Shown one piece after another: positions 1 to 9,252 of a DNA stretch of 64,000 bases (the stretch's first letter is position 1; each line of letters starts with the position of its first letter). The DNA is from Semisulcospira habei (Eukaryota > Mollusca > Gastropoda > Semisulcospiridae). A model generated the notes under the pieces. It was not told the DNA's origin. It made no database searches and saw only the letters and a list, made by a program, of their open reading frames with translations. The stretch lies in assembly GCA_036245525.1 (NCBI GenBank), contig BTPG01000005.1:210642052-210706051 (forward strand), in the 5' to 3' direction. The translations under genes were made by a program, and so were the position numbers.

Positions 1-395
1 CATGAATTTATTGGGATCTGTAAGATCTTTGTTCTTAGGAAGCGGAATAACTTTGTCTTTTTTCAGATCAGAGGGGAATTCGCCACGCTCGATACAACGG
101 TTGTAGATGTACGTTAAAGATTCTACTATGAAAGGTAGTGATAGTTTTAACACAGCAGTACTAATTTCATCATGTCCTGAAGTGCGCTTACTTTTGAGAC
201 ATTCAATCGCTTTACCGACATCGTGCACTGTCATGCAAGATATGTGGAAAGATGAACGAGAAGAAAGTTTGCCATCACAATATTTGACAAGGATTGGGGA
301 TACAAACGGTGCCTTAGACGTAGTGTTTTGCAGCAACGACTGGGCGGCAGAAAGAAAATGATTATTAAAAGTTTCTGCAGAAATTTTTCTCCGCT
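1..395 (-). pseudogene. LINE family F, reverse transcriptase N-terminal part (runs off left edge)
   Basis: Read on the minus strand, this gives the linker and first reverse transcriptase blocks of a non-LTR retrotransposon. A stretch around 130-230 ends in a helix with KSKRTSGHDEIS, the usual block before the fingers. It is followed by a segment containing FPSDLKKDKVIPLPK, typical of the 'vixPixKkgd' motif of Jockey/CR1-like polymerases. The frame is open to the window edge, so the catalytic palm lies outside. The upstream half of the same element resumes at about 1300, so this is one LINE split by an insertion. Family membership is from motif recognition only. Confidence 0.75.
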
Positions 396-1300
396 GTGCC
401 GCCTATGCTGGGAGTTGATACACGCTGATTCTTGTTGTACCAAGCGGATATCAGAAGAACAGCGCGCGCGATGCTGTGGCAATACCACCAGCGTGCTTTC
501 CTCCCCTTTCATCATCTCATCTCAGGAGTGGCTCTTCCGGCACGCCACGCTCAACCTCACTGCCTGCGCTAGTGCACTCAACGAAGGGCCGGAGTACCAG
601 CAAGCTTCAGGCCCCACATTCCGATTGATGAAATGACAGACACCTCCCAGACCCAGTGACTGTGTTTCTTACTGAACAGCCGCGTGTGTACCTTTTAGAA
701 ACTATTTTGGACTGCTTTCACGTTATTGATGTAGTTCTACTACTTTTGTTTTTAAAATGACTTTGAAGTTATATACTAGTTAAGTTCAGTAAAATTAAGG
801 TGGTGACTGTTTATGCCGGAGCGACTGTCTGAACACCGGCGCTGTACTATGGCGGCGACGGGCCCCCAGGTGCTGTTTGACCATTGTTCAGTTTTATGTT
901 GCCTAGATCGGATATCTTCTCCGTATCGACGCGGGTATTTTGTTTCTGTTGTTAACTTGTTTTATGTACTAGTTTTAGCCAAGTAGGAACTTCAGTAATA
1001 AAGAACATTATAATAGTGTGTTAAGGGGGCATAGGGCTGTCTTAGCGGTATTCTGTTTTTGTCAGGGAGGTTCGGGTCGGGATGAGGCCACTGGCGCTGG
1101 CCATTAGATGCCTTGGCGACGGGCTTCACCCGTCCCGAGTCATTGTCCATTGTGTAGCTCTGTGATTGTAATTTGTGGAATGAGCGAGTGAGTGAATGTA
1201 AGCAGCACCTGCGGTGGCAAAAATGTGAATTTCCCCATGAGGGATTAATAAAGTATTATTGTATTGTATTGTATTGTATTGTATTGTATTGTATTGTATG
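396..1300 (+). mobile_element. Inserted retroelement 3' part with pentanucleotide tail
   Basis: This stretch interrupts LINE F. It has no convincing coding frame and looks like a retroelement 3' untranslated region. It ends with a segment reading CCCCATGAGGGATTAATAAAG followed by about nine units of ATTGT. The same terminal segment with the same pentamer tail occurs reversed at 20028-20090, which marks it as the 3' end of a repeat family. The exact 5' boundary and target duplication could not be fixed by eye. Confidence 0.6.
1254..1299 (+). repeat. (ATTGT)n tail
   Basis: A pentanucleotide microsatellite of about 46 bp directly follows the conserved AATAAAG-containing 3' end of the inserted element. 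It is best read as a retroelement tail rather than an independent microsatellite. Confidence 0.85.
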
Positions 1301-2470
1301 TGTAGGGCTATAGTTAGATTTTGTAAGGGCATTAAGCGCTCTCCAAACAGAGACTGTATCCTTTTTGTCATTCATTATTCGTTTAAAGAGTAACTTTTTG
1401 GCATCAAGAACTATTTTTTTAACGCGGTTGCGTTGCTTACGGTAAGCAGGGAAATCTTTTTTCTGTTTTAATTCATCTCTCAGTTGCATGGCATCGACCA
1501 AACCTTTGTTTAGCCAAGGCGGCAGTTGCGGGTTTTTTACTCGTTTTTCCCTAATCGGGGCGTGCCTATCAAGAACACTGAGGAACAATCTGTACCACTC
1601 AGACAACGCACCATCAGGCTCACAATGGTGATAAACAGTATAAAAAGAAACGGAACTAAGGTCAAACAAAAAAGCCTCTTTGTTAAAATGTTTAAGCGAT
1701 CTATACTTGATGGTAGTGTGCTGGTGTTTACGGATAGGTTTATCTGCTTTCACGGTCCAGTTATAGCACACAGGGTAATGGTCGCTGATTCCAACTTGTA
1801 GTACTTCCGTCTCCAACACTCGGCTCTTGTTCGTTGTATATAATATGATCAATGAGTGTAGAGGACGTAGACGTAACACGAGTTGGAGATGTTATCAGCT
1901 GTTTGAGCCCAAAAAGAGTAATAATGGACTCCCATGTAGGGTTAGCGGAAAACATGTTAATGTTAAAGTCCCCTAACAAAGCACATCTGATGTACAGTTT
2001 TTAACTTGATCTAGCATGTCAGTGAAATCATCAAGCCATACATTTGGTGCAGAGTAAATAAAACCAACTAATACAAGACTTGACTTGTTTTTTTATTTCA
2101 ACCCAAACACTTTCCACTGTGTCTGATTCAAGGTCCGGTCTTCTACGGGTGATGTCTTTTATAGAATCATGAATATACACCGCAATGCCGGTATGTGTGG
2201 GGCTTTGTGGGTCACGGCGCATAAGGGAAAAATCAGGTATAGAAATGACGTCATCGCTGATATTGGAGACGGGTTTCCGTGAAACCAAACAAGTGGAAAG
2301 GGTTGGGTTGACTCAAAAGAACACACACATCGGGAGTCTTGTTACATAGATGATAGATATTGAGATGACCTATATGAATATTATTAGAGGAGTCTGACAT
2401 GTTGAAATGAAAAATACTGTGAACAAAACAGTTCAGAAACAGGTAATACACACTGAGCTGCACAGACAAT
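1301..2470 (-). pseudogene. LINE family F, endonuclease and linker (5' part)
   Basis: The minus strand encodes, in order, an N-terminal start region with 'IHIGHLNI' near 2370, an endonuclease segment with GIAVYIHDSI near 2180, the conserved LGDFNINMF block near 1970, ITSPTRVTSTSSTLIDHI near 1880, SDHYPVCYNW near 1780, and a basic linker ending ALNALTKSN near 1310. These are the blocks of an apurinic/apyrimidinic-type LINE endonuclease of the CR1/Jockey group. Frames change between 2288 and 1979 and again near 1879, so the copy is dead. It joins the reverse transcriptase piece at 1-395. Confidence 0.8.
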
Positions 2471-2800
<330 letters not shown>

Positions 2801-3210
2801 ACGTCATATTTAGAGTATGTTTGCGTGGTGACAGAGTTGCTTCTTTTACGTCGCCGCCACTGTCTGACTTTCTGCAGATGTGACGATTTTTTACTGTTTT
2901 AATTTTTTTCCCAAAAAAGAATTAATTTTTACTGAAGAAGTTGAAAGGGTACAAAGCTGGCTAACGAACTCATCCACTGTCGTTTTCCAAACTAGGTTAT
3001 CCAAAATTTCAAGTACATATGACAAAAACCACGGACTCAAATCTGAGTTAACCGACTTTGCATAAACGGTCTTTTATGTCCTCAATGAGACAACCAATTG
3101 AAATATGCTCGAAGGCTCTCATAGCCACCCTGTGAATAAAGTATTTCGCCAAGTTTCAAGCTTGTGCGTACAGCAATATCGGACATTCTCTCGTTTACAT
3201 ACATACGCAT

Positions 3211-3213
<3 letters not shown>

Positions 3214-3287
<74 letters not shown>
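3214..3287. repeat. (CA)n microsatellite, first copy
   Basis: An uninterrupted CA run followed by an ACATACAT-rich degenerate flank. It lies just left of the first unit of a 434-bp-spaced duplication. Confidence 0.97.
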
Positions 3288-3289
<2 letters not shown>

Positions 3290-3332
3290 CACATACTTAC
3301 ATACATACATACGCACATAGCGCCAAATGTAC

Positions 3333-3513
3333 GATCAGCAGCGATGCTAGCGGAACCAGACATGACGTAATTCTTATCTTGTTCCCTCAGGTGTTAGAGT
3401 TTTAGGCCTGCCCGCCTTTGACATCATGGTCATGCTATTAAATTCGCCCCACCGCGACCCATCCTAATAAGTCCCTTCTATAAATAGAAAGGACTTAAAC
3501 GTGCAAACATTCT
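3333..3513. repeat. Tandem-duplicated segment, unit 1
   Basis: A 181-bp segment that recurs with few differences at 3767-3947. Both begin GATCAGCAG, carry TGACGTAATT and CCTGCCCGCCTTTGACATCA, and end AAACATTCT. Each is preceded by a CA microsatellite, so the duplicated unit is about 434 bp and includes the microsatellite. Confidence 0.9.
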
Positions 3514-3599
3514 GAATGAAATGAAACTTTATTTATTTAAATGAAACTTTATTTCTCAAGGATAAATGATTAGGTACATAGACCTGTTTTCAATCATGT

Positions 3600-3603
<4 letters not shown>

Positions 3604-3672
<69 letters not shown>

Positions 3673-3697
3673 AACACACACACACACACACACACAA
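3604..3697. repeat. (CA)n microsatellite, second copy
   Basis: A CA run with one CCA interruption near 3671, followed by a degenerate ACGCACGC tract to about 3765. Confidence 0.95.
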
Positions 3698-3766
3698 ACA
3701 TACTCACGCACGCGCATACGCACTACGCACGCACGCAAGCACTCACACAGACACACGCACACACAC

Positions 3767-3947
3767 GATCAGCAGTGAGGTTAGTGGAACCAGACATGAC
3801 GTAATTTTTAACTTGTTCCCTCAGGTGTTAGAGTTTTAGGCCTGCCCGCCTTTGACATCATGCTCATGCTATTAAATTCGCCCTACCGCGACCCATCCTA
3901 ATAAGTCACTTCTATAAATAGAAGGGACTTAAACGTGCAAACATTCT
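3767..3947. repeat. Tandem-duplicated segment, unit 2
   Basis: Second copy of the 181-bp segment at 3333-3513, offset by 434 bp at both ends. Confidence 0.9.
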
Positions 3948-4457
3948 AAGGCTGTTTTGTAAAATTTGTTTATTGTCCTATGAAGGTTACATTACAGAGT
4001 AGGAGATAAATCAATTGTTTAAGTTCAAGAGTGGTGCAGAATAGCTTGGCGGCGGAGGCGCCAAACTATTATGGCAGTACCTTTGAACTATCAGTCAAAT
4101 ATATTTCAAGCAATGGGTGTATCAGAATGATAAGGGTTAAAGCCACCAGTCAGTCAAGCCATAACGTTTAAACAATATTTTGAAAGCAGACTCGTTTTTC
4201 CACTCAGACATCTTCACATCTAGTCCGACGAGGTACTAAAAATCCACATGTACCAAATAGCTACATATACACAAATGTACAGTTATTTGCGAGGTTTTCA
4301 AGTACACTAGCCTGGCATCGAGCATTGCACTTTCAGAAGACCGTCGTAGTCAAGTTCCGGGGGTAGGGTGGGTCCATGGGCACACTGGTTGTCTCCCGCG
4401 ATTCGCTACCGCTTAACAGCAGTAGCAAATCGCCGGAGACAACCAGAGTTACCCTGG
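3948..4457. other. Gene-free stretch with two inverted repeats
   Basis: No coding signal. It contains a diverged palindromic MITE core at about 4026-4092 (arms resembling AGAATAGCTTGGCG and its complement). It also has an inverted repeat at about 4378-4450 whose arms share ACTGGTTGTCTCC. The ACACTGGTTGT arm recurs in the inverted repeat at 21328-21393. Confidence 0.55.
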
Positions 4458-4550
4458 ACCATGACAGTACAACTGTAGGACGAGTACACTTTGGCGCGTA
4501 AGTTCTAGGGTGGTACCAGAAAAGCGCCGCGTCTCATGTGTCAGGCTCTC

Positions 4551-4890
4551 CTGACACCATCCTTAGACCATGGTCCACTCATATCTGGTTGCAGTGTTCA
4601 CGACCTGACACCATCCTTAGACCATGGTCCACTCATATCTGGTGGCAGTGTTCACGACCTGACACCATCCTTAGACCATGGTCCACTCATATCTGGTTGC
4701 AGTGTTCACGACCTGACACCATCCTTAGACCATGGTCCACTCATATCTGGTGGCAGTGTTCACGACCTGACACCATCCTTAGACCATGGTCCACTCATAT
4801 CTGTTGGCAGTGTTAATGACCTGACACCATCCTTAGATCATGGTCCACTCTTATCTGGTTGCAGATTTCGCGACCTGACACCATCCTTCA
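4551..4890. repeat. 54-bp tandem repeat, about six units
   Basis: Units start at 4551, 4605, 4659, 4713, 4767 and 4821, each opening CTGACACCATCCTTAGACCA. Alternate units differ at one base (TGGTTGC versus TGGTGGC), hinting at growth by a 108-bp dimer. The period is a multiple of three, so frames stay open; I do not read it as coding. A shorter, more diverged array is at 48384-48540 in copy B. Confidence 0.93.
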
Positions 4891-4899
4891 CGACCTGAA

Positions 4900-5133
4900 T
4901 GACTTAAGCAGTAACCCATTTAGCCTGAAAACATTACACCAGTAGATGGATTGACCATGATAATTCAAGGGTAGTGTCAGATTAGCTTTGAGCCTGATGG
5001 CGCCAACCTAATATGGCACTATCCTTGAATTATCATGGTCGATCCATCTCCTGCAACTGGTACATTGTCCTTAGGTGGCACCTTCGACATTTACAATGTG
5101 GCCTTAGGGCTAAGCGAGTTAAGCCTCTCGGTA
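4900..5133. mobile_element. Palindromic MITE, family 1
   Basis: The arms are GACCATGATAATTCAAGG on the left and CCTTGAATTATCATGGTC on the right, around a GATGGCGCC centre near 4996. Outer flanks carry the family's typical AACCCATTTAG and CTAAGCGAGTTAA ends. Present at the same place in copy B, so older than the duplication. Confidence 0.75.
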
Positions 5134-5139
5134 CCAAGG

Positions 5140-5262
5140 TATTGTAGCACCACCCTAGATCATGAGACTTCATGGGTAGTGCCAGATGAGCTTGACGCCT
5201 GAAGGGGCCAAGCTCATCTGGCACTACCCTTGAATTATCATAATTAATAGCTTGTTACAGTT
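5140..5262. mobile_element. Palindromic MITE-like element next to receptor A 3' end
   Basis: A second palindrome of the same kind, with arms TAGTGCCAGATGAGCTTG and its complement, lies 14-130 bp past the receptor stop codon. It may supply the 3' untranslated region. Copy B retains a shortened version. Confidence 0.6.
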
Positions 5263-5275
5263 TTGAATGTCTGTG

Positions 5276-8077
5276 TTAATTATTTTGCAACACTTCATTG
5301 AGAGCCAGCCTCATGCGGCGCCAGAAGGAGTCAACAGCGTCAGCGTCAACCGCCCATTCGATGTAGGTCGTGGTTTTCATCACCGCCATCATAGATGGTG
5401 TCAGGTCACGTGGCAGGATGTCCTCCAGAACGACAACGATCAGCGCGTCCTCGGTCTCCATGGCGTGAGTCAGACACAGCTGCAGCTCGAACTGGCACCA
5501 CTGGCTGTCCACAAACGCTTTGGAGAACAGCATCAGCATCTTCTTACTGGAGTTGACGCATCCCATAATGTTTTCCACGACAGGGCAACCAAGGATGAAG
5601 TCTCGCTGGTGAATACACAGCTTCAGTCCCATCCTCCCTTCCAGACAGGGCATGAGGTGTTCAAGGACCCAGCGGAAGTCCTCGCTGTCGTAGGACACAA
5701 AGACGTCGTAATCAAAGTGATTTTCCCGCAGACGCCGCAGTCTGTCCCCCGGAGCCCGGAACGCCTCGTACAGCACCAGGCGGATGTGCCAGCGGTAGCG
5801 ATAGAGAAAAGTCAAAAGACTCATCCCGATGAAAATCAGAGAGATTGTGGCGATGATAAACTTGCTGGTCTCTGGACTCAGCAGGCAGGCTTGTTCTTGC
5901 ATGAAGAACGACTGTACCGTGGTGTCAGGCAGGTTGCCACAAGTGTACTCAGAGGAGCTGTCAGTAAAGAGAGAGGGATTGCTGAGGAGCCACGTTTGGA
6001 ACCACAACACCTGACACGAACAGTCCAACGGGTTTCCACTCAGATCAGCACTCTGCAGCCTAAGGCGCGTGGTCAAAGAGAACATCGATTCCTTCACGAC
6101 CGATATTTTATTGACGCTGATGTCGATGAGTTTTAGGTTTGGCCGGAGCTGGAAAACATCATCAGGCAAGAATACCAGACTGTTACTGCACAGGTCAAGT
6201 TTCTTTAGGGACTTTAAACCTCGGAACATACCAACAGTGAGAAAGGAAATCCCTGTGGATCTCAGCGAGAGCTCTGTGAGGTGAACCAGACGACCAAACA
6301 GCTGATGAAACCGTTCCTCAATCACACCTTTAAAATCGTTGTGATCAATTGACAGGTGTATTAGATTCGGACAGACAGAAAAACAGTCAGCATCGACGTA
6401 AGATTTGAGTGTAAATGCAAAAACATTTTTGTCTAATTTGAGTGTTTTCAAATGCTGATTTCTGAAAACGCGTGTGGTAATGCCCCTAGAATAAACATTG
6501 TCCTGCTGGTTCGATACATCCAGAGTCTCAAGACGTCCTAAGCTATCATCGGCAAATGACGAAGAGTCGAAGAGCATACTATTATGGCCAAGGTCTATCG
6601 ACTTTATACTCGGCAAGCACACTGGTGCTTCTGTATTCCCATTAAATTCTTTTAAAGTGTTGTGGGAAATGTCTAGCGTAACTAAAGAAGGAAATATTGA
6701 TATTGACGAATTTGTATTATCACACGTCTGTGGCGTAAATGATTGTAACTGGTTCCCTCGCAAGGTCAAGACCTGGAGTAGGGAAGATCTTCCTGCTTGG
6801 TATGGCAGACTAAAATTAACATATTCTAATTTATTGTAGCTAAGGTCAACTTCGATCAAGCTCAGCGAGATGTTAGCGTTATATGTTCCACATTTTGTAC
6901 CTCGTTGCATCTTCAGCTCCTGCAGTGACGGGATGGTCAAAATGTTGGGCAGATCGGCACAGGGCACGGCGTTGTTGATCAGGTTAAGGTACGTCAGGTT
7001 TGGCAGCAGATGGAGGGCATGATAGTCTGTGATGACATGTTTTACTTTTTTTACTTTTGTAAATGTATCTATTCTGGCAAGATACAGACGTCTGAGTCCC
7101 GTGAAAGGAGACAAACACGTCAGATTGAGATTCTCGAACGCCAAGTTCCAACTGATTTCCAATTTTTGCAGTCTAGGTACAGTGGTTTGTATGTTGATGT
7201 CACAGAATGATGAACAGCCTGAAACAGCCTTCAACAACAACACCTCCAGTGAAGGGATGGTGAAAACTGCGCGCAGTTCGTCACAGGACAGTGTACTGCT
7301 GCTCATGCTAAGGTAGATCAGATTCGACAGGTTATGGAGGGACTGGCTATTGAACATTGTGGTGCGGAATGAACTTGCAGAAGTAATTTCATATATAACG
7401 AGCTTTTTTAGTCCGGAAAAGAACAAAAACCACGTGAAATTCAAAGTGTGAAAACGGTTGTAGTGAAAGTCCAGTTCCTGCAATCTGGGCATGGGATGCT
7501 TTATGCTGATGTCGTCCACTTTGACATATTTTACAGACTCTACTAGTTCCAGCTTCTCCAGAGTCGGAATGTTGAAAACAACAGATGCAGCGTCAGCTGT
7601 CAAATTGTTGCCATAGAAGTTAATGTAAGTCAAGTTTTGTAAGCACATGAAGGCGCCAGGGCTGATAGAGTGAATGCCATTGTGTTTTAGATCAAGTCTA
7701 GTCAGACCGGTGACGTTTGTGAAAAAATCGACGGAAATTTTGGGGATATCCATGTAACGAACACGAAGAGATGTGACGCCAGGCGGCAGTTGTGGGATGT
7801 AGGAAAGTGACCCCGTGTCACGACACTCAGCTTTAGCCCCCTTACATTGGCAGTATCCGTCTCCACACGTGTACCACGAGCTCTCCCTCTGTGCTGGAAA
7901 AAGTGGTGTCTCTCCCTCGGCAGGATGAAGTTTTCTGTTTAAGTCGAGAACTGGGTGATGTAACTTCTTGCTGACGTTACGGGCGGATGAACGTTCGCTG
8001 GCATTAAGGGCAAGAACGGCTGTCATACAGAGACAGACGTAGCAGAAGCCAGATATTGTTAAGCAGTGTAATATCAT
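5276..8077 (-). CDS. Toll-like receptor A (single-exon)
   Basis: A 933-residue membrane receptor for innate immune or developmental ligands. Signal peptide about 1-25 (hydrophobic CYVCLCMTAVLALNA). Cysteine-rich N-terminal cap about 68-90, then many leucine-rich repeats with N-glycosylation sites. One C-terminal cysteine cap about 681-733 (NPLDCSCQVLWF), so it is the single-cysteine-cluster type. Transmembrane helix about 736-758, cytoplasmic TIR domain about 787-925. TIR box 1 is YDVFVSYDSEDF and box 3 contains SFWRRM. Box 2 reads RDFILG, with Leu829 where most TIR domains have the BB-loop proline. No intron is needed. The start is an ATG inside the flanking 28-bp repeat, because the ATG used in receptor B reads ATA here. 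The ligand cannot be inferred. Confidence 0.95.
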   Translation of the reverse strand: MILHCLTISGFCYVCLCMTAVLALNASERSSARNVSKKLHHPVLDLNRKLHPAEGETPLFPAQRESSWYTCGDGYCQCKGAKAECRDTGSLSYIPQLPPGVTSLRVRYMDIPKISVDFFTNVTGLTRLDLKHNGIHSISPGAFMCLQNLTYINFYGNNLTADAASVVFNIPTLEKLELVESVKYVKVDDISIKHPMPRLQELDFHYNRFHTLNFTWFLFFSGLKKLVIYEITSASSFRTTMFNSQSLHNLSNLIYLSMSSSTLSCDELRAVFTIPSLEVLLLKAVSGCSSFCDINIQTTVPRLQKLEISWNLAFENLNLTCLSPFTGLRRLYLARIDTFTKVKKVKHVITDYHALHLLPNLTYLNLINNAVPCADLPNILTIPSLQELKMQRGTKCGTYNANISLSLIEVDLSYNKLEYVNFSLPYQAGRSSLLQVLTLRGNQLQSFTPQTCDNTNSSISIFPSLVTLDISHNTLKEFNGNTEAPVCLPSIKSIDLGHNSMLFDSSSFADDSLGRLETLDVSNQQDNVYSRGITTRVFRNQHLKTLKLDKNVFAFTLKSYVDADCFSVCPNLIHLSIDHNDFKGVIEERFHQLFGRLVHLTELSLRSTGISFLTVGMFRGLKSLKKLDLCSNSLVFLPDDVFQLRPNLKLIDISVNKISVVKESMFSLTTRLRLQSADLSGNPLDCSCQVLWFQTWLLSNPSLFTDSSSEYTCGNLPDTTVQSFFMQEQACLLSPETSKFIIATISLIFIGMSLLTFLYRYRWHIRLVLYEAFRAPGDRLRRLRENHFDYDVFVSYDSEDFRWVLEHLMPCLEGRMGLKLCIHQRDFILGCPVVENIMGCVNSSKKMLMLFSKAFVDSQWCQFELQLCLTHAMETEDALIVVVLEDILPRDLTPSMMAVMKTTTYIEWAVDADAVDSFWRRMRLALNEVLQNN

Positions 8078-8569
8078 AATGTTGTTATGCAGTGCAATAT
8101 CAGAGAATGTTGTTAAGCAGCGTATTATCAGAGAATGTTGTTAAGTAGTGTAATAACAGAGAATGTTGTTAAGCAGCGTAATATCAGAGAACTTTTGTTC
8201 AGCAGTGTAATATCAGAGAATGTTGGTAAGCAGTGTAATATCAGAGAATGTTGTTACGCAGTGTAATATCAGAGAATGTTAAGCAGCGTAATATCAGAGA
8301 ATGTTGTTAAGTAGTGTAATATCAGAGAATGTTATTAAGCAGCGTAATATCAGAGAATGTTGTTACGCAGTGTAATATCGGATAATGTTGGTAAGCAGTG
8401 TAATATCAGAGAATGTTGTTAAACAGCGTAATATCAGATAATGTTGATAAGCAGTGTAATATCCGAGAATGTTGTTAAGCAGCATAATGTCAGAGAATGT
8501 TGTTAAGCAGCGTAATATAAGAAAATGTTAAGCAGTGAAATATCAGATAATGTTGTTAAGCAGCGTAAT
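8078..8569. repeat. 28-bp tandem repeat at receptor A 5' side, part 1
   Basis: About 18 variant units of roughly 28 bp (some 25 bp) with the core GTTAAGCAGYGTAATATCAG followed by AGAATGTT. The array starts within the receptor's first codons and is interrupted by LINE A1, resuming at 12512. The same array lies upstream of receptor B at 51685-52285. It may act as 5' untranslated region or promoter; that is inference. Confidence 0.92.
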
Positions 8570-8578
8570 ATCAGAGAA
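8570..8578 (+). repeat. Probable target-site duplication, left, LINE A1
   Basis: ATCAGAGAA occurs here and again at 12512-12520 directly after the LINE. The target is itself a tandem repeat with this word in every unit, so the duplication is likely but not proven. Confidence 0.55.
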
Positions 8579-9252
8579 AGGGCAGTGGGCAGATGTTCAC
8601 ATCTGCACGGGACATAGATGACCCCGCCCTCCACGAGTCGCCTGCTGCCTTGCAGGCCTGGCCGCTTGGCTGCGGAAAGGCTAAGGGAGGAAACCCCTGA
8701 CATCAAAGCCCCCGTGTCTCCGGGGAAGGCTTTTGAGCCAGAGACTAGGACAAGGACAGTCTGATATAAAACCTACGACCCGAGGACCTCGATGCCATCG
8801 TCCCAGCTTGCTAGGCCATGGCAGAAGAACCAAGGGTTTAAAGGGTGGGGCCAGTACTGCGCACACTGCACTCCACCAAAAAGCTCCACCGCGCAGGCTT
8901 TAGGAAACGTCCACGGACCATGACACTAACCATTCCAAGTCCTGTAGCGATGGGCGAGGGGCGAAACGGCAGGTGAAAGATGTCACTGGAAGCCGCAGTC
9001 TCAAACCTGCATGCAGGCGGTTCAGGATATTGGTCGCCTGATGTTGACCTGGGGATGACAACATCACTCGGCACACCCTGAACGACCAAGCAGCCTTCTC
9101 TAGGGACAGCACTGCTTGCTCCATACGGAGAGGGGCCTAGAAAAGGTGGCCTAACCAAAGCTCGTCCCCTCGCAACCCCAGTTGGCTAGCCGCGGTCAAC
9201 GGGCATCTTCTCCTGCGGTCTAAAAACAAGAAAGAATAACGGATCTACTCTC

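Noticed and set aside
3105..3778. Several frames made of Thr-His or Cys-Val repeats
   Set aside because: They are translations of CA/GT microsatellites. The same applies at 26005-26214, 37036-37383 and 45488-45913.
4538..4898. 120-codon frame over the 54-bp repeat
   Set aside because: The unit length is a multiple of three, so open frames are expected; more than one frame is open through the array.
5267..6136. 289-codon plus-strand frame antisense to receptor A, also present in receptor B (48898-49767)
   Set aside because: It mirrors the conserved TIR and cap coding sequence of the other strand; its preservation follows from conservation of the receptor. No domain is recognised.
8078..8569. 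Possible CRISPR array in the 28-bp repeats
   Set aside because: The units are contiguous with no unique spacers and degrade gradually; this is a minisatellite in a eukaryotic genome. The 54-, 87- and 108-bp arrays were rejected for the same reason.
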